Positions 1 through 6,355 of a stretch of 8,961 nucleotides of DNA are shown here, piece by piece; within the stretch, counting starts at the first letter, position 1; each line of letters begins with the position of its first letter. Source of the stretch: DASXTS01 sp036505275 (lineage in GTDB: Bacteria > Actinomycetota > Actinomycetes > Mycobacteriales > Pseudonocardiaceae); the NCBI GenBank assembly GCA_036505275.1, contig DASXTS010000232.1, positions 1 to 8,961 on the forward strand, written 5' to 3'. Both the position numbers and the translations under genes were made by a program. The notes beneath the pieces were generated by a model. The model did no database searches, was not told where the DNA came from, and saw nothing but the letters and a program-made list of their open reading frames with translations.

Positions 1-2
1 CG

Positions 3-731
3 CCGTTCGTGTCGGGGTGCTCGCAGGCGGCGTTCAGTGGGGACGGCCCGCGGCTGGTGCGCAACTATGACTATGAGGCGGCGCTGTTCGAGGGTGTCGT
101 GCTGGCCAGCCGGTTCGACGGGCGACGGGTGGTTGGCACCAGCGACCAGCTATGGGGCCTGGTAGACGGCATGAATGATGCCGGACTCGCGATATCGCTG
201 GCGTTCGGCGGACGCCGGGTGGTCGGGGACGGCTTCGGCGTGCCGATCATCCTGCGCTACGTACTGCAGACGTGCGGCACGCTGCGGCAGGCACAGGACG
301 CGCTCGCCAGGCTGCCGGTGCAGGTCTCGTACAACATCCTGGTCGTCGACGGCCAAGGCAGGGCGCTCACCGCGTTCATCAACCCGGACCGGGCGGCGGA
401 GTTCGCTACCCGGTCGTGGACGACCAACCATCAGAAGCGGGTCGAATGGCCGGAGCACGACCGGCTCACGGGCAGCGTCGCTCGTGCCCTGACATTGCGC
501 ACGCTGCTGACGATGCGGCCGGTGGACCCGGACCGCATCGTTGCGGCGTTCCTGCGGCCGCCACTGCACTCGACCGATCACGCGCACGGCACCGGCACCC
601 TGTACACCGCGCAGTACCGGCCGACGCAGGGGCTGCTGACCTATCACTGGCCCGGCTCCCAGTGGTCGCACACGCTCGAGGACCTCGCCGGCGGCGGCCA
701 CACGGCCGTGCTGGCCGGCCGGCCGGCGTAG
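3..731 (+). CDS. C45-type Ntn amide hydrolase/acyltransferase, 5' end outside window
   Basis: This is the C-terminal part of a protein resembling the C45 (acyl-CoA:6-aminopenicillanate acyltransferase-like) N-terminal nucleophile hydrolases, which cleave or transfer linear amides after self-processing that exposes a cysteine. The reading frame is open from base 3, before the first possible GTG at 9, so the gene almost certainly begins left of the window. The SGCSQAAF motif puts the presumed nucleophile and autocleavage point at the cysteine codon 18-20. It is followed by the family-typical LVRNYDYE stretch. Further on, WTTNHQK holds the conserved Asn-His, and the end has the usual YRP...TYHWPGSQW pattern. 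Roughly the first 80-100 residues of a normal 330-360 aa protein are missing. The stop lies 9 bases before the next gene, which suggests co-transcription and possibly coupled translation. The family assignment is fairly secure; the substrate is unknown. Confidence 0.8.
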   Translation, partial: PFVSGCSQAAFSGDGPRLVRNYDYEAALFEGVVLASRFDGRRVVGTSDQLWGLVDGMNDAGLAISLAFGGRRVVGDGFGVPIILRYVLQTCGTLRQAQDALARLPVQVSYNILVVDGQGRALTAFINPDRAAEFATRSWTTNHQKRVEWPEHDRLTGSVARALTLRTLLTMRPVDPDRIVAAFLRPPLHSTDHAHGTGTLYTAQYRPTQGLLTYHWPGSQWSHTLEDLAGGGHTAVLAGRPA

Positions 732-740
732 TCTCTCCGG

Positions 741-1994
741 GTGCTCATGCAGGGTTTCCCGCCACCGGCGCCGGCCCAGGTCACGCTGGCGAACTGGCAG
801 GATCCGCCGTTCAACCGGTGGGCGTTTTCCCACCTGCGGGAGCTGGTGCCCACCCAGCCCATCCCTCGCGGCGGCGGCCAGGTCACCCCGTTGCCGGCCG
901 ACCCGCAGCCGGTCGACGAGGTGGCTGTGCAGCGTGTGAGCGGTGCCGAGGCGGCCGTGGGCACGGTGCTCGACGACACCTACACCGACGCCGTGGTGAT
1001 CGTGCACGGCGGCCGGGTGGTGCTCGAGCGCTACGCCGGCCAGACCGGCCCGAGCACCCCGCACCTGCTGATGTCGATCTCCAAGTCGATCGTGGGCTGC
1101 GTGCTCGGGATCCTCGCCGAGCGCGGCCGGCTCGATCCGGCGCAGCTGGTCACCGAGCACGTGCCGGAAATGGCCGGCAGCGGCTACCGCGGGGCCCGGA
1201 TCCGGGACCTGCTCGACATGCGCTCCGGCATCAGGTTCAGCGAGGACTACACCGACCTGGACGCCGAGGTCCGGGTGATCGAGCAGGCGATGGGCTGGCG
1301 GCCGCGGTCATCCCCCGACGTGCCGGCGTCGATGTACGCCTACCTCACCACGCTGCGCCAAGCGGGCGAGCACGGCGGCGTGTTCAACTACCGCTCCTGC
1401 GAGACCGACGTGCTGGGCTGGGTATGCGAGCGGGCCGCGGGCACCCGGATGGCGGACCTGGCCGCCGAGCTGATCTGGGCGCCGATGGGCGCGGACCGGG
1501 ACGCCGAGATCACCTGTGACGCCATCGGCTCGGCCGTGCACGACGGCGGGATGTGCGCCACAGCACGCGACGTGGCCCGGTTCGGGCTGCTGCTGCTGTC
1601 CGGCGGCGAGCTGGCCGGCCGGCGCATAGTACCCAGCCAGTGGCTGCGCGAGTCGTGGGCCGTGAACCCGGATATCCGCGACGCGTTCGCCCGCTCGGTG
1701 TCCGAGCCCTACCTGCCCGGCGGTTGGTACCGCAACCAGTTCTGGTTCCTGCCCCGCGAGCACGGGGACGTGCTGCTGTGCCTTGGCATCTACGGGCAGC
1801 TGCTCTACGTCAGCCCGAGCACGGGCACGGTTGCCGCGAAGCTGTCCTCCTGGCCGGTCGCGCAGTCGGCACAGATGCTGCACGACACCGTGCGCGCCTT
1901 CGATGCGGTCGGCACCGCGCTGGCCGGCACCGCCGGGCACCGGCAGGGCCTGCCGGGAGTCGCGGCGGGCCTGTTCCGGCAGCGCTTGGACTGA
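741..1994 (+). CDS. Serine hydrolase, beta-lactamase fold, 6-aminohexanoate-dimer hydrolase (NylB)-like
   Basis: A 417 aa penicillin-binding-protein/class C beta-lactamase-fold hydrolase, expected to cleave a linear amide or ester through an acyl-serine. The SxxK motif is Ser112-Ile-Ser-Lys115 (in LMSISKS). A tyrosine sits at 170 (SEDY) and the Y-x-S motif is Tyr217-Arg-Ser219 (FNYRSCETD). From memory, NylB uses Ser112, Lys115, Tyr170 and Tyr215, so the spacing agrees closely. The downstream GGMCATARDVARFG block (269-282) and GIYGQLLYV (349-357, in place of the KTG box) also fit the NylB-like group better than true beta-lactamases. No signal peptide is visible, so it is probably cytoplasmic. 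The start is uncertain: GTG 741 or ATG 747 are both in frame and neither has a clear Shine-Dalgarno sequence. It follows the C45 gene by 9 bases. The natural substrate is unknown; nylon-oligomer activity should not be assumed. Confidence 0.85.
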   Translation: MLMQGFPPPAPAQVTLANWQDPPFNRWAFSHLRELVPTQPIPRGGGQVTPLPADPQPVDEVAVQRVSGAEAAVGTVLDDTYTDAVVIVHGGRVVLERYAGQTGPSTPHLLMSISKSIVGCVLGILAERGRLDPAQLVTEHVPEMAGSGYRGARIRDLLDMRSGIRFSEDYTDLDAEVRVIEQAMGWRPRSSPDVPASMYAYLTTLRQAGEHGGVFNYRSCETDVLGWVCERAAGTRMADLAAELIWAPMGADRDAEITCDAIGSAVHDGGMCATARDVARFGLLLLSGGELAGRRIVPSQWLRESWAVNPDIRDAFARSVSEPYLPGGWYRNQFWFLPREHGDVLLCLGIYGQLLYVSPSTGTVAAKLSSWPVAQSAQMLHDTVRAFDAVGTALAGTAGHRQGLPGVAAGLFRQRLD

Positions 1995-2019
1995 CCGGCG
2001 GGCTGACCCCGGCTAGGCT
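1991..2019 (+). promoter_or_regulatory. Candidate promoter for the ATP-grasp gene
   Basis: A -35-like CTGACC (1991-1996) and a -10 box TAGGCT (2014-2019) are separated by 17 bases. This fits the actinobacterial housekeeping pattern TTGACN-17-TANNNT. The -35 overlaps the stop codon of the serine hydrolase gene. Transcription would begin near 2026, giving a leader of about 24 bases that contains the ribosome site. It would let the ligase be expressed apart from the two hydrolases. This is a pattern match only. Confidence 0.4.
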
Positions 2020-2036
2020 CCCTGCGGGATGCCACC

Positions 2037-2043
2037 GGAGGGA
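2037..2043 (+). promoter_or_regulatory. Ribosome binding site fixing the ATP-grasp start
   Basis: GGAGGGA lies 6 bases before the ATG at 2050. An earlier in-frame ATG at 2029 would place this sequence inside the coding region and has no ribosome site of its own, so 2050 is the preferred start. Confidence 0.75.
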
Positions 2044-2049
2044 CTTCAG

Positions 2050-3495
2050 ATGAGCTCACCCCGCCGCCTCAACGGGATATCCGAGATCCGCGGTTTCTTC
2101 CGCACCAACGTCCAGCCGGTCTTCTTCTTCGGGCCGACGGCGTTCAACCTGCTCGGCATCGACCGCTGGGTGCGCAACTTCCACTACGTCGTCTACTACG
2201 ACTCCTGGGACGGCGGGCACCCGCGGGTGTTCAGCCCGAAGCACAAGCCGTACGTCGAGTTCGAGAGCAGCGAGGAGATCAACAATTACCTGCTGCGCGA
2301 CCCCGAGGTGCAGGCCTTCCTGGCCAGCCGCGGCGAGCGGCCGAAGGTGGCGATGGTCTTCTTCGACGCCGAGACCGAGCAGATCTGCGAGGAGCTGGGC
2401 TACGAGCTGATCCTGCCGCCGGACGCGCTGCGCCGCCGGCTCGACTCGAAGATCGTGACCACCGTGCTCGGCAACGAGGCCGGCGCGCCCAGCGTGCCGA
2501 ACGTGCTGGTCGAGGTGGACTCCTGGGGCACCCTGGTGCGGGTCGCGAGCAACGCTGGCCTTGGCACCGACCTGGTCGTGCAGACCCCCTACGGGGACTC
2601 CGGCAAGACCACGTTCTTCATCAGGTCGCAGGCCGACTGGAGCGCCTACGCCGGCGACATCGTCGGCCAGCAGGCGAAGGTCATGAAGCGGATCAACAAC
2701 AAGGCCGCGGCGGTGGAGGCCGTGCTGACCAGGCACGGCACGGTTGTCGGGCCGTTCATGACCGACCTCACCGGTTACCCCGAGCTCACCCCGTACAAGG
2801 GCGGCTGGTGCGGCAACGACCTGTTCCCGGAGGCGCTGTCCGACGAGCACCGCGGCAAGGCGATCGAGCTCGTGCGCCGGCTCGGTGACCGGCTGGGCAA
2901 GGAGGGCTACCGGGGTTTCTTCGAGGTGGACGTGCTGATCGACCTGGACACCGACGAGGTCTACCTTGGCGAGCTGAACCCCCGCATCTCCGGCGTGTCG
3001 TCGATGACCAACGTCACCGCGGGTGCCTACGCCGACATCCCGCTGTTCCTGTTCCACTTACTGGAGTACCTGGACGTCGACTACGTCGTGGACGTCGACG
3101 AGATCAACGAGCGGTGGCGCCAGCTTGCGGCGGTCGACGTCTGGGCACAGCTGATCATGAAGGAGCCCGACGACTCCGTCGAGCGCATCCTGGCCGCACC
3201 CCGCACCGGCACCTACCACCTCGACGACGACGGCACGCTGCGCTTCGTGCGGGTGTCGTACGACTGGCACGAGGTGACCCACGAGGACGAGTGCTTCTTC
3301 ATGCGGGTGTACCCGCCGGGCGACATCCGCTTCAAGGGCGCCGACCTCGGCATCCTGGTGACCAAGGGCCGGATGCAGGCTCCGGAGGGGCTCACCGAGC
3401 GGTGCCGGCGCTATATCAACGGCATCCGGGCCCTGTACGTGAGCGAGCCGCTGACGCAGCCGCCGACCCTGGTGCCCCTGGCCTGGGTCAAATGA
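2050..3495 (+). CDS. ATP-grasp ligase-like protein (biotin carboxylase-like fold)
   Basis: A 481 aa ATP-grasp protein. The superfamily activates a carboxylate as acyl phosphate and joins it to an amine or other nucleophile. An N-terminal pre-ATP-grasp region (about 1-130) is followed by SKIVTT with the nucleotide-binding Lys134, the flexible glycine loop PYGDSGKTTFF (180-190), and a second lysine region KVMKRINN (210-217). The metal-binding residues are Glu292 in FFEVDVLID and Glu308/Asn310 in GELNPRISG. About 150 further residues without a recognised domain follow. No biotin-attachment site is visible, and a partner carboxyltransferase is absent, so automated names such as biotin carboxylase would reflect fold only. 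It is preceded by two amide-cleaving enzymes in the same direction and converges on the decarboxylase gene. Ligation of an amino acid or polyamine is my inference from context; no substrate can be read from the sequence. Confidence 0.8.
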   Translation: MSSPRRLNGISEIRGFFRTNVQPVFFFGPTAFNLLGIDRWVRNFHYVVYYDSWDGGHPRVFSPKHKPYVEFESSEEINNYLLRDPEVQAFLASRGERPKVAMVFFDAETEQICEELGYELILPPDALRRRLDSKIVTTVLGNEAGAPSVPNVLVEVDSWGTLVRVASNAGLGTDLVVQTPYGDSGKTTFFIRSQADWSAYAGDIVGQQAKVMKRINNKAAAVEAVLTRHGTVVGPFMTDLTGYPELTPYKGGWCGNDLFPEALSDEHRGKAIELVRRLGDRLGKEGYRGFFEVDVLIDLDTDEVYLGELNPRISGVSSMTNVTAGAYADIPLFLFHLLEYLDVDYVVDVDEINERWRQLAAVDVWAQLIMKEPDDSVERILAAPRTGTYHLDDDGTLRFVRVSYDWHEVTHEDECFFMRVYPPGDIRFKGADLGILVTKGRMQAPEGLTERCRRYINGIRALYVSEPLTQPPTLVPLAWVK

Positions 3496-3515
3496 GAATG
3501 GGCAGATAGACCTGG

Positions 3516-6203
3516 TCAGCGCTTCAGTGCCGCGTCGGTGAAGACCCGGTAGCCGAACTCCGGGTGATAGCCGTGGATCTCCCGGGTATCCAGGGCGGAC
3601 ATGAAGTTCAGCACGTCCATGGTCGCCACCTGGCCGGGCACCAGCACCGGGAACCCAGGCGGGTACGGGGTCACGAACATCGCCGACACCACCTCCTCAC
3701 CCTGGGCCACCCGCGCCGTGAGTTCGTCGTGTGACAGGTACTCGCAGGTGGCGTCGTCGTAGGCCAGGAAGTAGGCCGAGCGGATGTCCCCGTCCTGGGT
3801 GACCTGGTCGCGGCGGAAGCGCTCGGAGAACCGGCTGAAGTCCGGCAGCGGCGGCGGGTTGCTGGTGAGTGCGGCTACCCGCCGCTCCCGCGCCTGCCGC
3901 TGGCGCGGGCTGAGCTGGTCCCACTCGTCGTCGAGCTCCTCGGCCAGCTTGACCAGGACCTCGATGAGGTAGGCGACCGAGCTTCGGGTGGTGCCGATGT
4001 TGGTCATGAACAGCACGGTGTTGCGGGAGGTCTTGTTGACCTGGATGCCGTAGCGGTCCATCAGGTACTCGTGTTTGAAGGTGTCGCCGTCGATCCCGGT
4101 GCGGCCGACGTAAAGGCTCAGCCGGGTGGGGTCGCGGACGAACTCGTCGTGCTGCCAGGCCTTCTCCATCGTCGCGAACCCGCCGCGCAGCGGGAACTCG
4201 ATGCCGGACTTGCGGTACTCGGCCGGAACCATGTGCGGGGTGGCGAGGAAGTCGAAGTACCGGTGAATCACCGGGTGGGTCTCGGACGCGTCGGCCATGG
4301 CCATGGCCAGCTCCGCCTGCTTCTGCACCAGGTGGTAGCCCTCGAGCTCGCCCTGCTGCCGCCCGACGTCCAGCGAGGCCAGGATCTGGTAGTTGGGCGA
4401 GGTGGACGTGTGGGTCATGTACGCCTCGTGGAAGGCCTCCTCGTGGCGGCTGAAGTCCTGGTCGAAAACGTGGATCATGGAGCCCTGCCGCAGTGCGGTC
4501 AGGGTCTTGTGCGTGGACTGGGTGGCGTAGACCCGGAGCCGGACCTTCTTGGGGTCGGGCAACGGGTGTGCGCGCAGCCAGGTCTCGTCGTCGGCCTTGT
4601 CGTCCACCTGGGTGTCTGCCCCGGCCATGGCCGCCGCATACTCGGCGGCGTAGGCCGCGCTGCGGTAGCGCTCCTGCAGCCTGCGGGCCGCGGCCATCGC
4701 GGTGCGCCGCCGGTAGATCGGGTGGAAGCGGGCGAAGGCGAACCAGGCCTCGTCCCAGAGGAACACCAGGTCGGGCTTGATCGCCAGGCACTCCTCCATC
4801 ACCCGTTCGACGTCATAGACGATGCCGTCGAACGTGCAGTTGGTCAGCGACAGCATGGTGACCTCGGCCAGCCGTCCGGCCCTGCGGTACTCCATGAGCC
4901 TCTGCTTGATCGTCTCCAGCGGCACCGCGCCGTACATCGAATACTCGTCCAGCCGGTAGGCGTCCAGGTAGCTCACCCTGGCGCCGGAGAGCATCAGGCC
5001 GTAGTGGTGCGACTTGTGACAGTTGCGGTCGACCAGCACCACGTCGCCGGGCCGCACGACGGACTGCACGACGATCTTGTTGGCGGTCGAGGTGCCGTTG
5101 GTGACGAAGAACGTCTTGCGGGCGCCGAACGCCCGTGCGGCCAGCTCCTGCGATCTCTTGATAATGCCGGTCGGGTCGAGCAGGGAGTCCAGGCCGCCGG
5201 AGGTGGCCGACGTCTCGGCCAGGAACATGTTGAGGCCGTAGAAGTCGCTCAGCGGTGAGATCCACTGGGAGTTCACCACCGACTTGCCGCGTGAGATCGG
5301 CAGGGCGTGGAACACGCCGGTGGGCTGGCGGCTGTAGCCACGCAGCGCGGTGAAGAACGGCGTCTCGTTCCGCTCGCCCACTCCGGCGAGGATCGACAGG
5401 TGCAGCTCCAGCGCGTCCTGGTGGTGGAAGATGCGGCGGAAGCACCTGGTCAGCCGGCCGGCGATGTGCTCGATGGACACCTGGGCGACCAGATACAGGT
5501 CCAGCTCGGGGCGCCGCTGCGAGATCTGCTCGCCGAGCAGCAGCATCCGTTCGTTCGAGGTGCACTGCTCGCCGCCCGGCACGTCGATGTGCTCGAGGAA
5601 CGTGCGCAGGTCGTCCAGCCGGTGGGGGGACGAGACCGCCAGCCCCGGCCGGATCACACACGCTTGGATGTGCGCGTTGAGCAGCACCGCCACCAGCGCG
5701 TCCTCGAAGCTCGGCACGATGACCAGCTCGTAGCTGAACGGGTCCTCCGGGCGTCGCTGCTGGTGCAGCTCATCCCGCAGCGCGTCGGCCTCGTCGGCCG
5801 GTATGTCGTCGACGACGAGCACCTCGAACGCGGGGCGCCGGGGGTGCGCCGCGTCCTCGCCCTTGGCCTGGCCGGAGAGCTTGCGGGTCACCGGCTCGGC
5901 AAGCTGCGTTGCCGTCTCGTAGTCCCCGTGCTCACAGGCCAGCTCGATCTGCTCCAGCAACCGGAGATCCGGGTAGGCCCAGTAGGTCTCCAACGGATGC
6001 AGGGTGCGCAGCAGGTCGAGCACGTCTTTCTGCAGGGCGTCGTACTCGCCGACCGGCGGCGGGTTCTCGAACAGCCGGCTGGTCGCGTCGGCGAGCGCGC
6101 TCCAGGTGTCGCCGCGCAGCTGCCACACGCTGTTGTAGGCGCGCAGCGTCAGCGGGGCCGGCGCCGCCTCAGAGTCGATGCCCAACAAGCTGGTCTCGTA
6201 CAT
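3516..6203 (-). CDS. Orn/Lys/Arg decarboxylase family protein (PLP, fold type I)
   Basis: An 895 aa PLP-dependent decarboxylase of the bacterial ornithine/lysine/arginine family, producing putrescine, cadaverine or agmatine with release of CO2. A helical N-terminal region (1-120) precedes a CheY-like wing domain (about 127-185, VLVVDDIPADEAD). The aminotransferase-fold core has the PLP phosphate loop NGTSTANK (369-376), the ring-stacking His396 (NCHKSHH), Asp484 (LWDEAW), and the Schiff-base Lys566 (STHKTLTALRQGS). The family's C-terminal signature PYPPGFPVLVPGQ is at 846-858. Typical enterobacterial members have 710-760 residues; the extra length is the N-terminal region and an Ala/Arg-rich insertion at about 498-555 between the Asp and Lys motifs. 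The ATG at 6203 is chosen because GGAGGG precedes it by 4 bases; GTG 6224 and ATG 6215 are alternatives. It lies downstream of gabT on the same strand. Which of the three amino acids is used cannot be decided. Confidence 0.9.
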   Translation of the reverse strand: MYETSLLGIDSEAAPAPLTLRAYNSVWQLRGDTWSALADATSRLFENPPPVGEYDALQKDVLDLLRTLHPLETYWAYPDLRLLEQIELACEHGDYETATQLAEPVTRKLSGQAKGEDAAHPRRPAFEVLVVDDIPADEADALRDELHQQRRPEDPFSYELVIVPSFEDALVAVLLNAHIQACVIRPGLAVSSPHRLDDLRTFLEHIDVPGGEQCTSNERMLLLGEQISQRRPELDLYLVAQVSIEHIAGRLTRCFRRIFHHQDALELHLSILAGVGERNETPFFTALRGYSRQPTGVFHALPISRGKSVVNSQWISPLSDFYGLNMFLAETSATSGGLDSLLDPTGIIKRSQELAARAFGARKTFFVTNGTSTANKIVVQSVVRPGDVVLVDRNCHKSHHYGLMLSGARVSYLDAYRLDEYSMYGAVPLETIKQRLMEYRRAGRLAEVTMLSLTNCTFDGIVYDVERVMEECLAIKPDLVFLWDEAWFAFARFHPIYRRRTAMAAARRLQERYRSAAYAAEYAAAMAGADTQVDDKADDETWLRAHPLPDPKKVRLRVYATQSTHKTLTALRQGSMIHVFDQDFSRHEEAFHEAYMTHTSTSPNYQILASLDVGRQQGELEGYHLVQKQAELAMAMADASETHPVIHRYFDFLATPHMVPAEYRKSGIEFPLRGGFATMEKAWQHDEFVRDPTRLSLYVGRTGIDGDTFKHEYLMDRYGIQVNKTSRNTVLFMTNIGTTRSSVAYLIEVLVKLAEELDDEWDQLSPRQRQARERRVAALTSNPPPLPDFSRFSERFRRDQVTQDGDIRSAYFLAYDDATCEYLSHDELTARVAQGEEVVSAMFVTPYPPGFPVLVPGQVATMDVLNFMSALDTREIHGYHPEFGYRVFTDAALKR

Positions 6204-6207
6204 GGGG

Positions 6208-6213
6208 CCCTCC
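6208..6213 (-). promoter_or_regulatory. Ribosome binding site fixing the decarboxylase start
   Basis: On the minus strand GGAGGG stands 4 bases before the ATG at 6203. The two upstream in-frame starts (6215 and 6224) lack a comparable site, which favours the shorter protein. Confidence 0.6.
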
Positions 6214-6261
6214 ATTCCGAACACCGGGGCCTGCTCAAGCCGTTATCCCACGAACAGTTGT

Positions 6262-6293
6262 ACATCGTCGATGGACATCGTCGATGGACATCG
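6262..6293. repeat. 13-bp tandem repeat with nested palindromes, putative operator
   Basis: ACATCGTCGATGG occurs twice in succession (6262-6274 and 6275-6287), followed by a partial third copy ACATCG (6288-6293). Each full copy contains CATCG-T-CGATG, a perfect inverted repeat of 5-bp arms round one base (6263-6273 and 6276-6286). The block lies 59-90 bases upstream of the decarboxylase ATG, in the non-coding space after the gabT stop. Paired palindromes at this position look like binding sites for a dimeric transcription factor controlling the decarboxylase. A convincing -35/-10 pair could not be fixed beside it; GATAAC, about 15-20 bases nearer the gene, is a weak -10 candidate. No regulator gene is present in the window. 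Confidence 0.6.
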
Positions 6294-6300
6294 CCACTGG

Positions 6301-6312
6301 CCAGCAAGCTGG
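6301..6312. repeat. Short inverted repeat after gabT
   Basis: CCAGC-AA-GCTGG is a perfect 5-bp inverted repeat about 45 bases downstream of the gabT stop. It is too short, and its loop too tight, to be called a terminator with any certainty. It may be a weak hairpin in a gabT-decarboxylase transcript. Confidence 0.25.
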
Positions 6313-6355
6313 GGTGAGCTGATCAGGCGGGGTTTTCCACGATGGTGCTCGGGGC

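Noticed and set aside
272..1519. Long plus-strand open frame of 415 codons overlapping both hydrolase genes
   Set aside because: Its translation is Arg/Ala/Gly/Pro-rich without any motif, typical of an off-frame reading of high-GC coding sequence, while the two overlapping frames hold recognisable catalytic motifs.
2056..3057. Minus-strand open frame of 333 codons opposite the ATP-grasp gene
   Set aside because: Antisense shadow: low-complexity Val/Leu/Arg/Asp composition and no domain, against a clear ATP-grasp protein on the plus strand.
4071..6317. Two long plus-strand open frames (4071-5258 and 5307-6317) opposite the decarboxylase
   Set aside because: Antisense shadows caused by codon bias; no motif and no ribosome site.
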